Shown here: positions 18,041-26,478 of the stretch, piece by piece
Layout: each line of letters starts with the position of its first letter
How positions within the stretch are numbered: position 1 is the first letter of the stretch
The notes under the pieces: model-generated
What the model saw: only the letters and a program-made list of their open reading frames with translations
Told to the model about the DNA's origin: nothing
The model's database searches: none
Origin: Mycolicibacterium boenickei
GTDB lineage: Bacteria > Actinomycetota > Actinomycetes > Mycobacteriales > Mycobacteriaceae
Direction: 5' to 3'
DNA length: 64,000 nt
Assembly (NCBI RefSeq): GCF_010731295.1
Contig: NZ_AP022579.1
Location: 2,356,001 to 2,420,000 of the forward strand
Position numbers and translations under genes: made by a program

Positions 18041-19801
18041 CTATTTCTCGTGCCGGACAACACCGTTCATCATCGTGAGCTTGACCGCGGCCTGGTGGAT
18101 CTCGTGCGGCGGAATCGCGGTCAGGTCTTTGTCGAGCACGACCAGATCGGCCAGCTTGCCGACTGTGATGGAGCCGAGGTCGTCCTCGCGGCGCAGTTGA
18201 TAGGCCGGGCCCATGGTCTGGGCGGCGATCGCCTGGTCCAGACTGAGTCGTTCCTCGGGACGAGGCAGCGGCGCCTGGTCGGGCTTGCCCAATTCCTGTC
18301 TGGTGACCGCGATCTCGATCGCCTCGAGTGGGCGGAAGGTGCTGTAGTAGCTCGCGGCGGGCCAGTCGCAGCCGAACGACAAGCGGGCGCCGCCGTCGGC
18401 CAGCGACTTGAACGCGTACATGCGGTTGGCCCGCTCCGGCCCGAGCCGGACCGTTGTCACGTTGCGCCAGTACGGATCCGGTGTGGCCCACTGGGCGGAG
18501 ATCTGAGCGATGACGCCGAGCGCGCCCAATCGTGGAATATCCTGCGGGTCAACACATTGCAGATGTGCGATGGCGTTTCGCCGGTCGCGTGGAGGGTTGG
18601 TCTCGATGGCGGCGTCGATCGCGTCGAGCGTCATGCGGGTCGAGCGATCGCCGATGCAGTGCACGTGAACGTCGATACCCTGTGCGTCGGCGCGTTTGAC
18701 GACGTCGTTGACCTGCTCGGCGGTGAACAGCGATTGGCCGCTGGTGTCGGGCTGATCGGCGTACGGTGCGAGCATCGCCGCGGTGCGTCCGGCGTCCACG
18801 CCGTCCATCACGATCTTCAGCACGTTGACGTGCACGAGTTCGGACTGGGGGCCGTCGCGCAGCGCGATGATCTTGGGCAGCGGGTCGATCTTCGGGTCGT
18901 TGTAGTAGTAGCTGCCGGTCACCCGGAACGGCAGTTTCCCTGCCGACTCCAGGTTGCGGTAATGCCCGAAAGCCTTGTCCTCCGGCATGATCTCGACGCC
19001 GGCGTCGAACATCGAGGTGATGCCGGCCTCCGAGGCCCTCGGCGCCCACTGGGTCAGCGATTCGGCGACGAACGCCTCGTCCATCGGCACCACCGAATTC
19101 AGTACCTGCATGTACGCGGGTACCTCGACGAGATACCCGGTCGGGGTGCCGTCCGGATCGCGCTGGAACACGCTGAAGCCCGGAACCGGATCGGCGGAGT
19201 CCTTGGTGATCCCGGCGAGCTCGAGGGTCTTGGTGTTCACCCACGCCGAGTGGGCATCGATCGCGATCAGCAGCACCGGGCGGTCCGGCCAGATCGCGTC
19301 GAGGTCTTCGCGCCTGGGTCCGGTGGCGGGGAACGCGTCGTAGCGCCAGCCGAAACCGCGCACCGGGCCGCCTCCGGCGACCGTGGGCGCGTAGTTGCGC
19401 AGTGCGTCGAGGATGGCATCGCGGGTGTCGAACTGGAGGTCGACGCCACGCGTGATGGCACTGCCGGCGATGGGGTGGATGTGTCCTTCGGCAAACCCCG
19501 GCAGCAGCATGCCGCCGTCGAGGTCGACCACCCTGGTCGACGGTCCGGCCAGGGCCATGACCTCATCGGTCGTTCCGACCTGCACGATCTGTTTGCCCCG
19601 GGTGGCGACGGCTTCGGCCCTCGGCTTGGCCGGGTCGACGGTGTAGACGGTGCCGTTGCGGAAGATGACTTCGGCGCTCTCGGCGGATGGCCGACTCGGT
19701 CTGGTGTTGCACCCGGCCAGCACGACCGGCGCCGCGCCCAGCAGGCCGAGCATGGTCAAGGCTTGGCGGCGGGACATCAGGTGATCACTCGGTTCACGCA
19801 T
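18041..19801 (-). CDS. Tat-exported lipoprotein amidohydrolase (YtcJ-like)
   Basis: The 586-residue protein starts MREPSDHLMSRRQALTMLGLLG. The twin arginine followed by a hydrophobic stretch and AGC suggests a Tat signal with a lipobox cysteine, so the enzyme should be exported and lipid-anchored. The amidohydrolase 3 domain shows the metal motif FAEGHIHP, DVHVHCIGDRSTRMTLDAI, AIAHLQCVDPQD and SFGCDWPA. YtcJ-like hydrolases act on amides or related bonds of unknown substrates. I chose ATG 19801, preceded by GGAAG; the frame stays open further upstream without a plausible start. It is divergent from the MFS-marR operon. Confidence 0.85.
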   Translation of the reverse strand: MREPSDHLMSRRQALTMLGLLGAAPVVLAGCNTRPSRPSAESAEVIFRNGTVYTVDPAKPRAEAVATRGKQIVQVGTTDEVMALAGPSTRVVDLDGGMLLPGFAEGHIHPIAGSAITRGVDLQFDTRDAILDALRNYAPTVAGGGPVRGFGWRYDAFPATGPRREDLDAIWPDRPVLLIAIDAHSAWVNTKTLELAGITKDSADPVPGFSVFQRDPDGTPTGYLVEVPAYMQVLNSVVPMDEAFVAESLTQWAPRASEAGITSMFDAGVEIMPEDKAFGHYRNLESAGKLPFRVTGSYYYNDPKIDPLPKIIALRDGPQSELVHVNVLKIVMDGVDAGRTAAMLAPYADQPDTSGQSLFTAEQVNDVVKRADAQGIDVHVHCIGDRSTRMTLDAIDAAIETNPPRDRRNAIAHLQCVDPQDIPRLGALGVIAQISAQWATPDPYWRNVTTVRLGPERANRMYAFKSLADGGARLSFGCDWPAASYYSTFRPLEAIEIAVTRQELGKPDQAPLPRPEERLSLDQAIAAQTMGPAYQLRREDDLGSITVGKLADLVVLDKDLTAIPPHEIHQAAVKLTMMNGVVRHEK

Positions 19802-19908
19802 GGTCTTCCGTTCCGGTCGTCGTCCGGATGGGTGGGTCCGCGTTTGCTGGTGGCGATCACTGTAGCGGGGTGCGCGTCCGCGACGGCGGATTTCGACTTG
19901 CCCGAAAG

Positions 19909-19934
19909 ATAGTTGTAGTTTCACAATAGTTGTG
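19909..19934. promoter_or_regulatory. MarR-type operator and leaderless promoter of the MFS-marR operon
   Basis: CACAATAGTTGTG (19922-19934) is a 13-bp palindrome with 5-bp arms that ends on the GTG start codon. The octamer ATAGTTGT occurs twice as a direct repeat (19909-19916 and 19926-19933), 17 bp apart. TAGTTT (19916-19921) is a possible -10. There is no Shine-Dalgarno, so the message is probably leaderless and the operator covers its start. MarR, encoded last in the operon, is the natural ligand-responsive binder. Confidence 0.5.
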
Positions 19935-21388
19935 TGAATGCAACTGTCAGCTCGCTCAGCGCACGGCGCAAGGCGATCATCCTCGTCTCGTGCTGTCTGA
20001 GCCTGCTGATCGTGTCGATGGACGCCACCATCGTCAACGTCGCCATCCCGAGCATCCGTGACGACCTGGACGCCTCACCGTCGCAATTGCAGTGGATCGT
20101 CGATGTCTACACGCTGGTGCTGGCCTCGCTGCTGTTGCTGGCCGGCGCCACCGGCGACCGGTTCGGCCGCAGGCGGACGTTCCAGCTGGGCCTGACGATC
20201 TTCGCGGTGGCCTCGCTGCTGTGCAGCCTGGCGCCCAACATCGAGACACTCATCGCGGCCCGATTTCTGCAGGCCATCGGCGGTTCGATGCTCAACCCGG
20301 TGGCGATGTCGATCATCACCCAGGTGTTCACCGACCGGGTGGAACGCGCCAGGGCCATCGGTGTCTGGGGCGGGGTGGTCGGCATCTCGATGGCCCTCGG
20401 CCCGATCGTGGGCGGGGCGCTGATCCAATACGTGGACTGGCGTGCGGTGTTCTGGATCAACCTGCCGATCTGCGCTTTGGCCGTCGTGCTCACCGCGATC
20501 TTCGTGCCCGAATCCAAGTCGGCGACGATGCGCGATCTGGACCCGGTCGGCCAGGCGCTGGGTGTGGCCTTCCTGTTCGGAGTGGTCTTCGTGCTCATCG
20601 AGGGCCCCGGATTCGGCTGGACGGACCCGCGCACCCTGGGCGTCGCAGTGGTCGCGTTGACCGCCCTGGTGGCGTTCCTGCGCTACGAATCGCGGCGGAA
20701 GGACCCATTTATCGATCTGCGGTTCTTCCGCAGCGTGCCGTTCGCCTCGGCCACATTGATCGCGGTCTGTGCGTTCGCCGCGTACGGGGCGTTCCTGTTC
20801 ATGATGTCGCTGTACCTGCAGACCGAACGGGGCTACTCGGCGATGCACACCGGCTTGATCTACCTGCCGGTCGCGGTGGGTGCGCTGATCTTCTCGCCGC
20901 TGTCGGGCCGCCTGGTGGGGCGCTACGGCAGCAGGCCCTCGCTGCTGGTCGCGGGAGCGACGATCACCGTGGCGACGATTCTGCTGACCCGGTTGACCGG
21001 GGACACTCCGGTGTGGCAGCTGCTGGTGATGTTCGCGGTGTTCGGCATCGGCTTCTCGATGGTCAACGCCCCGATCACCACCACGGCGGTCAGCGGGATG
21101 CCGCTGGACCGCGCGGGCGCGGCGTCGGCGGTGGCCTCCACCAGTCGCCAGGTCGGGGTGAGTGTCGGTGTGGCCCTGTGCGGTTCGGTGGCCGGCGCGG
21201 CGCTGGCCGGGACCGGGGTGGATTTCGCCGCGGCCGCCCGCCCGCTGTGGTTCGTCTGTGCCGCACTGGGTTTGGTGATCTTCGCGCTGGGCGTCATCTC
21301 CACCACGCCGTGGGCGTTGCGCTCCGCGCAGAAGCTGGCGCCCCTGATCGGTCAGCACCATGTCGCGGAGGTGGCCCATGTCCGGTGA
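19934..21388 (+). CDS. MFS drug exporter of the DHA2 (EmrB/QacA) type
   Basis: The 484-residue protein has 14 predicted helices and DHA2 motifs: the D1 motif LLIVSMDATIVNVAIPSI in helix 1, motif A GDRFGRRRTFQLG, and motif C GVVGISMALGPIVGGALI in helix 5. It is a proton-driven multidrug antiporter type. The GTG start sits on the palindrome at 19922-19934. Its last 11 nt overlap the marR gene, so exporter and regulator are cotranscribed. Substrate unknown. Confidence 0.9.
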   Translation: MNATVSSLSARRKAIILVSCCLSLLIVSMDATIVNVAIPSIRDDLDASPSQLQWIVDVYTLVLASLLLLAGATGDRFGRRRTFQLGLTIFAVASLLCSLAPNIETLIAARFLQAIGGSMLNPVAMSIITQVFTDRVERARAIGVWGGVVGISMALGPIVGGALIQYVDWRAVFWINLPICALAVVLTAIFVPESKSATMRDLDPVGQALGVAFLFGVVFVLIEGPGFGWTDPRTLGVAVVALTALVAFLRYESRRKDPFIDLRFFRSVPFASATLIAVCAFAAYGAFLFMMSLYLQTERGYSAMHTGLIYLPVAVGALIFSPLSGRLVGRYGSRPSLLVAGATITVATILLTRLTGDTPVWQLLVMFAVFGIGFSMVNAPITTTAVSGMPLDRAGAASAVASTSRQVGVSVGVALCGSVAGAALAGTGVDFAAAARPLWFVCAALGLVIFALGVISTTPWALRSAQKLAPLIGQHHVAEVAHVR

Positions 21389-21806
21389 CCGGCAGCCTGA
21401 GTTGGCCGATGAGGTGTGGCACGGCCTGACCGCGTTGGTGTTCGACCACCGCGACCGCTGGCGGCGGGCCGTGATCGAGCGGACCGGGCTTCCGTTCAGC
21501 CGCATCCGCATCTTGAAACGGCTTGCGCGCGAACCGCTGACCGTTAAGCAGTTGGCCTACGCGGCGACGGTCGATGCCCCGGCGGCCACGGTCGCGGTGA
21601 ACGACCTCGAGGAGCGTGGGCTGGTGGTGCGTGAGGTCGACCCCGCCAACCGGCGCAGCAAGCTGGTCTCGCTCACCGACGACGGTCGCGCGCTGCTGGC
21701 GCGTATCGACCAGGTCGAGGACCCGGCGCCGCCCGCGCTCGCAGCGCTCGACGCCGGGGACCTCGAAGCCTTGCGGGTGATCCTGCGCAAGATCACCGCG
21801 CCGTAG
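21378..21806 (+). CDS. MarR-family transcriptional regulator
   Basis: The 142-residue protein has a winged helix: FSRIRILKRLAREPLTVKQLAYAATVDAPAATVAVNDLEERGLVVREVDPANRRSKLVSLTDDG, about residues 38-100, with the wing DPANRRSK. ATG 21378 is preferred to the in-frame ATG 18 nt upstream because GGAGG (21367-21371) lies 6 nt before it. The gene overlaps the MFS exporter gene and most likely represses the operon through the palindrome overlapping the exporter start codon. Confidence 0.9.
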   Translation: MSGDRQPELADEVWHGLTALVFDHRDRWRRAVIERTGLPFSRIRILKRLAREPLTVKQLAYAATVDAPAATVAVNDLEERGLVVREVDPANRRSKLVSLTDDGRALLARIDQVEDPAPPALAALDAGDLEALRVILRKITAP

Positions 21807-21807
21807 C

Positions 21808-21838
21808 CGGGTGGGGCGATCAGTTCTCGCCCCACCCG
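21808..21838. terminator. bidirectional stem-loop terminator between marR and the SnoaL-like gene
   Basis: A 12-bp perfect stem (21808-21819 with 21827-21838, core GGGTGGGGCGA) and a 7-nt loop start directly after the marR stop. The right arm overlaps the last codons of the convergent SnoaL-like gene, so it can serve only as a tail-less terminator for marR and as a downstream element for the other gene. Confidence 0.6.
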
Positions 21839-22230
21839 CCCTGCACCATCGTCTGGAACTTCCACGCACCGTCGCACTTGACCAGCAGATCGCCGTAGCG
21901 CACCCGCTGGCTGAACCCGTCGGCGGTGAACGTCGCGTCGGTGATGACGAACACCAGGTTCTCGTTGATGAAATGCGGCGTCCGCGTGGACTCCATCGCG
22001 AAATCGGTGCTCTGGCCCAACTGTTCGGTCATCTGGGCGATGAACCCGGCGCGGTCGACCGTCGCGGCGCTGCCGTCGGTGACCTCGTTGAGCGGAAACA
22101 TCGCCTGATCGGCCATGCCTTCGACGTCCTTGTTGACCGCCAGTGTGTCGTAGTGCGCGAACCAGGCCAGCACCGAGTCGACATCGGCGGTGGTGGGGGT
22201 GAATTCGCAGGCCTGCGGCATGGTGACCAT
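21820..22230 (-). CDS. SnoaL-like / NTF2-fold protein
   Basis: The 136-residue protein has the cone-shaped alpha+beta NTF2 pattern: an N-terminal helical part (VDSVLAWFAHYDTLAVNKDVEGMADQAMFPLNEVTDG), then strands FINENLVFVITDATFTADGFSQRVRYGDLLVKCDGAWKFQTMVQGGW. Such domains bind small hydrophobic ligands or catalyse isomerisation and cyclisation; no catalytic residue set is recognisable. ATG 22230 has AGGAG 4 nt upstream. It is divergent from a TetR gene and shares with it a 23-bp operator at 22258-22280, so it is probably that regulator's target. Confidence 0.8.
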   Translation of the reverse strand: MVTMPQACEFTPTTADVDSVLAWFAHYDTLAVNKDVEGMADQAMFPLNEVTDGSAATVDRAGFIAQMTEQLGQSTDFAMESTRTPHFINENLVFVITDATFTADGFSQRVRYGDLLVKCDGAWKFQTMVQGGWGEN

Positions 22231-22257
22231 GGTTCTCCTCGGCATCGGTTTATTCTG

Positions 22258-22280
22258 TACGTAATACACTGTACATAGTA
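22258..22280. promoter_or_regulatory. TetR-type operator between the SnoaL-like gene and tetR
   Basis: The 23-bp element reads TAC-N4-TACA-C-TGTA-N4-GTA, perfectly symmetric at all 14 outer and inner positions. It lies in the 63-nt gap between divergent start codons (22230 and 22294). Such spacing suits a TetR dimer repressing both genes. Confidence 0.6.
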
Positions 22281-22293
22281 CGGAGAAGAATTG

Positions 22294-23073
22294 ATGGTGA
22301 AGGAACGCGCAGGTGGAGACCGCAGCAGCGGCGGCGACCCGGTTCGCACGCTCGAGCTGCTCTGGCGTGAGCCGGGTCAGGGTGCTCGCACCCGCGGCCC
22401 GAAACAGCGCACGACCGTCGATGCGGTGATCGCTGCCGCCATTCGGATCGCCGACGCGGACGGGCTGGATGCGCTCACCATGCGGGCGGTCGCCGAGCAA
22501 CTGGGCGTGACGACGATGGCCACCTACACCTATGTGCCGGGCAAGGCGGAACTGCTGGACCTGATGGTCGATGCCGTGTACCGGCAGATGCCTCGTCGTG
22601 ACTTCACCGGAAAGCCGTGGCGGGAGCGGGTTTCCGTCATCGCCGAGGAGAACCTCGCGATGTTCGAGAGGCACCCCTGGATCACCTACCTGCCCACGAC
22701 CCGCCCGCCGCTCGGCCCGGGAATGATGGCCAAGTACGAGCATGAACTGAGCGCGTTCGATTCCCTCGGGCTTACCGACCTCGACATGGATTCCGCGCTG
22801 ACGTATGTGCTGGGTTTCGTGAACTCTGTCGCCCGGATCGCGATCGATTCGCGCCGGGCGGCGGCTGACAGCGGACAGAGTGACGGGCAGTGGTGGGAAC
22901 GCGTCGGGCCACTGCTGGAGCGGGTCCTCGACGAGGACAGGTTCCCGTTGGCCTCGCGCGTCGGCACGGTGGCCGGTCAGACCTTCGACGCGGCCTACAG
23001 TGCCACGCACGCATACGAGTTCGGCTTGGCGCGGGTGCTGGACGGGCTGGCCGAGCTCATCGATGGAGACTGA
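22294..23073 (+). CDS. TetR-family regulator with TetR_C-type ligand domain
   Basis: The 259-residue protein has a DNA-binding domain that starts unusually late (residues 44-92: TTVDAVIAAAIRIADADGLDALTMRAVAEQLGVTTMATYTYVPGKAELLDLM). It follows a 40-residue basic N-terminal extension, GQGARTRGPKQRT. The C-terminal half resembles the tetracycline-repressor-like TetR_C domain (PWITYLPTTRPPLGPGMMAKYEHELSAF). ATG 22294 is chosen over TTG 22291; GGAGAAG lies 5 nt upstream. It probably controls itself and the SnoaL-like gene through the shared operator. Confidence 0.88.
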   Translation: MVKERAGGDRSSGGDPVRTLELLWREPGQGARTRGPKQRTTVDAVIAAAIRIADADGLDALTMRAVAEQLGVTTMATYTYVPGKAELLDLMVDAVYRQMPRRDFTGKPWRERVSVIAEENLAMFERHPWITYLPTTRPPLGPGMMAKYEHELSAFDSLGLTDLDMDSALTYVLGFVNSVARIAIDSRRAAADSGQSDGQWWERVGPLLERVLDEDRFPLASRVGTVAGQTFDAAYSATHAYEFGLARVLDGLAELIDGD

Positions 23074-23081
23074 GTCGTCGC

Positions 23082-24638
23082 TCAGCCTTCGAGCACCGCC
23101 ATCGCGGCGTTGTGCCCGCCGATGCCGGAGACTGCGCCGCCGCGCACCGACCCGGAGCCACACAGCAGGATGCGGTCGTGGGCGGTGGCCACGCCCCAGC
23201 GCTGTGCGGGTGTCTCCAGCGCAGCGTCGTCCTCGGCGAACGGCCACCGCAGGGCGCCGTGGAAGATGTTGCCCGCGGTCATGCCCAGAGACTGCTCCAG
23301 ATCGGCAGTGGTCTTGGCCTCGATGCACAGGCGGCCCGCGCCGTCCTCCAGGAGAACATCCTGGATAGGTTCGGCCAGAACAGAATTGAGCGAGTTCAGC
23401 ACCGCCGAGGTCAATCGGTCACGCATCCGGTCGGGATCGCCAACGGCCAATGAGTGGGGGGTGTGCAGGCCGAAGACGGTCAGCGTCTGCGCGCCGGAGG
23501 CGCGCAGGTCGTCGGACAGGATGCTGGGATCGGTCAGTGAGTGGCAATAGATTTCGCAGGGAAGCGGATCGGGGACGCGTCCGGCGGCCGCCTCGTCGTA
23601 GGCCGCGCCCAACTGGCTGAAGGTTTCGTTGATGTGGAACGTCCCGCCGAATGCCTGTTCGGGCGTGACAGATTCGTCCCGGAGCCGGGGGAGCCGGCGC
23701 AGCATCAGGTTGACCTTCACCTGCGCGCCCGGGGCAGTAGCGGGAGCCGGTTCACCGAGCAGATCGGCGAGCACGGCGGGGGTGACGTTGGCCAGGATCC
23801 GGTCGGCGGCCACGCACCGGGCCGACCCGGCCTGCCGATAGCGCACCTCGCCATCCGGATCGACCGCGTAAACATCTGCACCGGTGATGATTTCGGCGCC
23901 GAAGCCGGTCGCCGCCGCCGCCAGGGCCCCGCTCACCGCGCCCATCCCGCCGACCGGCACGTCCCAGTCGCCGGTGCCGCCGCCGATCAGATGGTAGAGA
24001 AAGCACACGTTCTGGATCAGCGACGGGTCGTCGATGCCGGCGAATGTGCCGATCAGGGCGTCGGTCGCCATCACCCCGCGGACCAGATCGTTCGACACCG
24101 CGGCGGAGATGGCCTCACCGATGGGCCGGTCGATCAGCGCCTCCCAGGCCGCTGCGGTTTCGGCGTCCTGTCCGCTGAGCACGTTCCGGCGCATCTCCGA
24201 CCGGGTGCACAGCGGCTGCAACAGGGTGGGCCAGATTCGGGAGGTGACCAGCCCGCACCGTCGGTAGAAATCGCTGAAGCCGGCCGCATCGGCACCGGCA
24301 CCGATCGCATCGAACGTGGGCCGCGGGCCGATCAGCAGCCCGGCGGAGCCGCCGGTGGCCGGATCCGGCGTGTAGGACGAGATTCGGCGCCGCGACAACC
24401 GGATCCGGGCGCCCAGATCGGTGACGATGCGTTGGGGTAACAGGCTGACCAGGTACGAGTACCGCGACAGCCGGGCATCGACACCGTCGAAGGCATGAGC
24501 CGAAACCGCTGCGCCACCTACGTGGTCGAGGCGTTCGAGCACCTGCACCCGGCGTCCCGCCCGGGCCAGATAGGCAGCGGCCACCAAGCCGTTGTGCCCG
24601 CCGCCGATGATGACGACGTCCAACGCCTTATCCGTCAC
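23082..24638 (-). CDS. FAD-dependent oxidoreductase, phytoene desaturase-like (Rv0897c-like)
   Basis: The 518-residue flavoprotein opens with the FAD dinucleotide fold VVIIGGGHNGLVAAAYLARAGRRVQVLERLDHVGG (residues 8-43) and ends with GRLCIEAKTTADLEQSLG, NIFHGALRWPFAEDD and ILLCGSGSVRGGAVSGIGGHNAAMAVL, the C-terminal FAD-contacting segment of phytoene desaturase/CrtI-like enzymes. There is no adjacent phytoene synthase gene, so carotenoid synthesis is not implied. It is convergent with tetR and is followed upstream by the DUF2630 gene, matching Rv0897c-Rv0898c. Confidence 0.9.
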   Translation of the reverse strand: MTDKALDVVIIGGGHNGLVAAAYLARAGRRVQVLERLDHVGGAAVSAHAFDGVDARLSRYSYLVSLLPQRIVTDLGARIRLSRRRISSYTPDPATGGSAGLLIGPRPTFDAIGAGADAAGFSDFYRRCGLVTSRIWPTLLQPLCTRSEMRRNVLSGQDAETAAAWEALIDRPIGEAISAAVSNDLVRGVMATDALIGTFAGIDDPSLIQNVCFLYHLIGGGTGDWDVPVGGMGAVSGALAAAATGFGAEIITGADVYAVDPDGEVRYRQAGSARCVAADRILANVTPAVLADLLGEPAPATAPGAQVKVNLMLRRLPRLRDESVTPEQAFGGTFHINETFSQLGAAYDEAAAGRVPDPLPCEIYCHSLTDPSILSDDLRASGAQTLTVFGLHTPHSLAVGDPDRMRDRLTSAVLNSLNSVLAEPIQDVLLEDGAGRLCIEAKTTADLEQSLGMTAGNIFHGALRWPFAEDDAALETPAQRWGVATAHDRILLCGSGSVRGGAVSGIGGHNAAMAVLEG

Positions 24639-24650
24639 GTCGCGCTCCGG

Positions 24651-24899
24651 TCAGCCCCGATAACCTTCGACCTCGTCGCCGGGGCGCTTCTGGGCCAGCC
24701 CGGGGTCCTGTCCCGTGTCACGCAGCGCACGGCGCTGCCGCAACAGGTCCCAGCACTGGTCGAGGGCGACTTCCAGCGATCTCAGCCGTTGCTGCTCTTC
24801 GGTTTCGTCGATCTCCCGGCGTTGCAGTTTGGTCCGGAGCTCCTGCTCTTCGGCAACGAGCCGGTGAACTTCGGCGAGGATGTCTTGATCTTTGGCCAC
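24651..24899 (-). CDS. DUF2630 family small protein (Rv0898c-like)
   Basis: This 82-residue, highly charged, largely helical protein runs AKDQDILAEVHRLVAEEQELR, then EEQQRLRSLEVALDQCWDLLRQRRALR, and ends DPGLAQKRPGDEVEGYRG. The heptad-like leucines suggest a coiled-coil hairpin. The family is actinobacterial and its function is unknown. The start is GTG. The 12-nt gap to the oxidoreductase gene indicates cotranscription, and the FKBP gene diverges 31 nt upstream. Confidence 0.88.
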   Translation of the reverse strand: MAKDQDILAEVHRLVAEEQELRTKLQRREIDETEEQQRLRSLEVALDQCWDLLRQRRALRDTGQDPGLAQKRPGDEVEGYRG

Positions 24900-24917
24900 A
24901 CAACCAGTCTGCCGGAC

Positions 24918-24933
24918 TACCGTTGATCAGGTG
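24918..24933 (+). promoter_or_regulatory. predicted leaderless promoter of the FKBP gene
   Basis: TACCGT (24918-24923) matches TANNNT, and the 7-nt spacing leads to the GTG start at 24931. No ribosome binding site is present, consistent with leaderless initiation. Confidence 0.4.
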
Positions 24934-25293
24934 AGTACAAAACCTGACATCGAGTTTCCCGATGGACCTGCCCCTGCTGAATTGGTCATCACCGACCTGG
25001 TGGTCGGCGACGGCCCCGAGGCGGTGCCCGGCGGCACCGTCGAGGTGCATTACGTGGGCGTCGAATACGACACCGGTGAGGAGTTCGACAGTTCATGGAA
25101 TCGCGGCGAGTCCATTGAATTTCCGTTGCGTGGCCTAATTCAGGGCTGGCAGGACGGAATTCCCGGGATGCGGGTCGGTGGCCGCCGCCAACTGGTCATT
25201 CCGCCGGCACAGGCCTACGGTCCGGCCGGTTCGGGGCACCGACTTTCGGGCAAGACGCTGATCTTCGTGATCGATCTGCTCGCCACTCGCTGA
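24931..25293 (+). CDS. FKBP-type peptidyl-prolyl isomerase
   Basis: The 120-residue protein is a single FKBP domain: EVHYVGVEYDTGEEFDSSWNRGESIEFPL, VIQGW-type segment GLIQGWQDGIPGMRVGGRRQLVIPPAQAYG, and LIFVIDLLA. The FK506/proline pocket residues (Y, F, D, V, I, W, Y) are conserved. No signal peptide is seen, so it should act in the cytoplasm as a folding catalyst. GTG 24931 gives the standard MSTKPDIEF start; an upstream open frame has no support. Confidence 0.93.
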   Translation: MSTKPDIEFPDGPAPAELVITDLVVGDGPEAVPGGTVEVHYVGVEYDTGEEFDSSWNRGESIEFPLRGLIQGWQDGIPGMRVGGRRQLVIPPAQAYGPAGSGHRLSGKTLIFVIDLLATR

Positions 25294-25300
25294 CGTTCCA

Positions 25301-25328
25301 TAGGTTCGGAAAGTATTCGCTGAACCTA
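25301..25328 (+). terminator. imperfect stem-loop after the FKBP gene
   Basis: TAGGTTC (25301-25307) and GAACCTA (25322-25328) form a 7-bp stem, with additional GAA/TTC pairing inside, 8 nt after the FKBP stop. There is no T-run. It may separate the FKBP gene from arfA, or be an operator for arfA. Confidence 0.35.
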
Positions 25329-25411
25329 ACCGTCAATTTCCATTTGCTGCTACCGTCAACCTGTTTCGCTGCTGTAGATAACTGTTCGTCGACTTCAGGG
25401 AGTGCCCAAAA

Positions 25412-26467
25412 ATGTCGGGTTCGGACGAATCTCGGACAATCACAGGCTGGCAAACAGCCTCCAAGTTATATCGACGACCACCCGGCTTGGGTTGGTTGTT
25501 GGCGCTGGCGGCAGTTCCGTTGTTGCTGGGGCTGATCGGATGGGGCGGTCTCGACCGCTCGCAAAAGAACGGTGATGTGACGCTTCCGGATGTGAATCCG
25601 ACGGCGACGTTGACCGCACCGGACGTGAATGCCCCGGACGTCAACGCGCCCAACGTCAATTTGCCGAACCTTTCGTTCGCGCCATTGTCGATTGCCCGTA
25701 ACGGTAATGACTTCACGCTCACCGGTGATCTGCCGGACGCGGCCGCCAAAGCCTCGCTGCTGGACTGGCTGCGCGGAAAGTTCGGTGCTGACGTCAATCT
25801 GGTCGACAACCTCAATCTGCGTCCGGGTGTGAGCACCCCCGACGTGTCGGCACTGGGCAAGGTGTTCGACGCCGCGGCCGAGGGCATTCCGGATTTCAAT
25901 TTCAGCGTCGACGGTGACACCGTGACGCTCACCGGTACCGCCCCGTCGGCGGAGGTTCGCGATGCGGTCGAGGCGGCTGCCAAGGCCGCATGGCCGAACA
26001 TCAAGCTGGTCAACAACATTCAGATTGCAGCCGCTCCGGCTGCGCCCGCGCCTCCGGCGCCGGGGGCTCCTGGTGCTCCTGGTGCGCCGGGTGGCACGCC
26101 AGGGCCCTGCGCCGCGCTGCAAGGTGACGTGAGCGCACTGCTGCGTACCCCGATCAACTTCAGTACCGACGGGTTCGTCCTGGCTCCGGCATCGCAGCAG
26201 CTGCTGTCGCAGGTGGCCGACAAGCTCAAGACCTGCGCAGGCGCACAGGTGGCCGTCACCGGTTACACCGACAGCTCGGGCAATGATGCGATCAACGTGC
26301 CGCTGAGCGGCAACCGCGCCAAAGCCGTTGCCGATTATCTGGTTTCGCAGGGGCTGGCCGCCGACCACGTGAGGTCGTCCGGTGCGGGTTCGGCGAATCC
26401 GATCGCCAGCAATGACACCCCCGAAGGCAAGGCGCAGAACCGCCGCGTCGAGATCACGGTCAATTAG
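25412..26467 (+). CDS. arfA: OmpA-family membrane protein ArfA (OmpATb)
   Basis: The 351-residue protein has one N-terminal membrane helix (PPGLGWLLALAAVPLLLGLIGWGG, residues 23-46) and a linker with DVNAPDVNAPNVN repeats. Two BON-like units follow (FTLTGDLPDAAAK..., VTLTGTAPSAEVR...), then a Pro-Gly-Ala linker, and an OmpA C-terminal peptidoglycan-binding domain (VAVTGYTDSSGNDAINVPLSGNRAKAV, NRRVEITVN). In M. tuberculosis, ArfABC supports ammonia release and growth at low pH. The protein is about 25 residues longer than Rv0899 because of the linkers. GGGAG lies 9 nt before the ATG. arfB follows after 11 nt. Confidence 0.95.
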   Translation: MSGSDESRTITGWQTASKLYRRPPGLGWLLALAAVPLLLGLIGWGGLDRSQKNGDVTLPDVNPTATLTAPDVNAPDVNAPNVNLPNLSFAPLSIARNGNDFTLTGDLPDAAAKASLLDWLRGKFGADVNLVDNLNLRPGVSTPDVSALGKVFDAAAEGIPDFNFSVDGDTVTLTGTAPSAEVRDAVEAAAKAAWPNIKLVNNIQIAAAPAAPAPPAPGAPGAPGAPGGTPGPCAALQGDVSALLRTPINFSTDGFVLAPASQQLLSQVADKLKTCAGAQVAVTGYTDSSGNDAINVPLSGNRAKAVADYLVSQGLAADHVRSSGAGSANPIASNDTPEGKAQNRRVEITVN

Positions 26468-26478
26468 GGAGATTCGAC

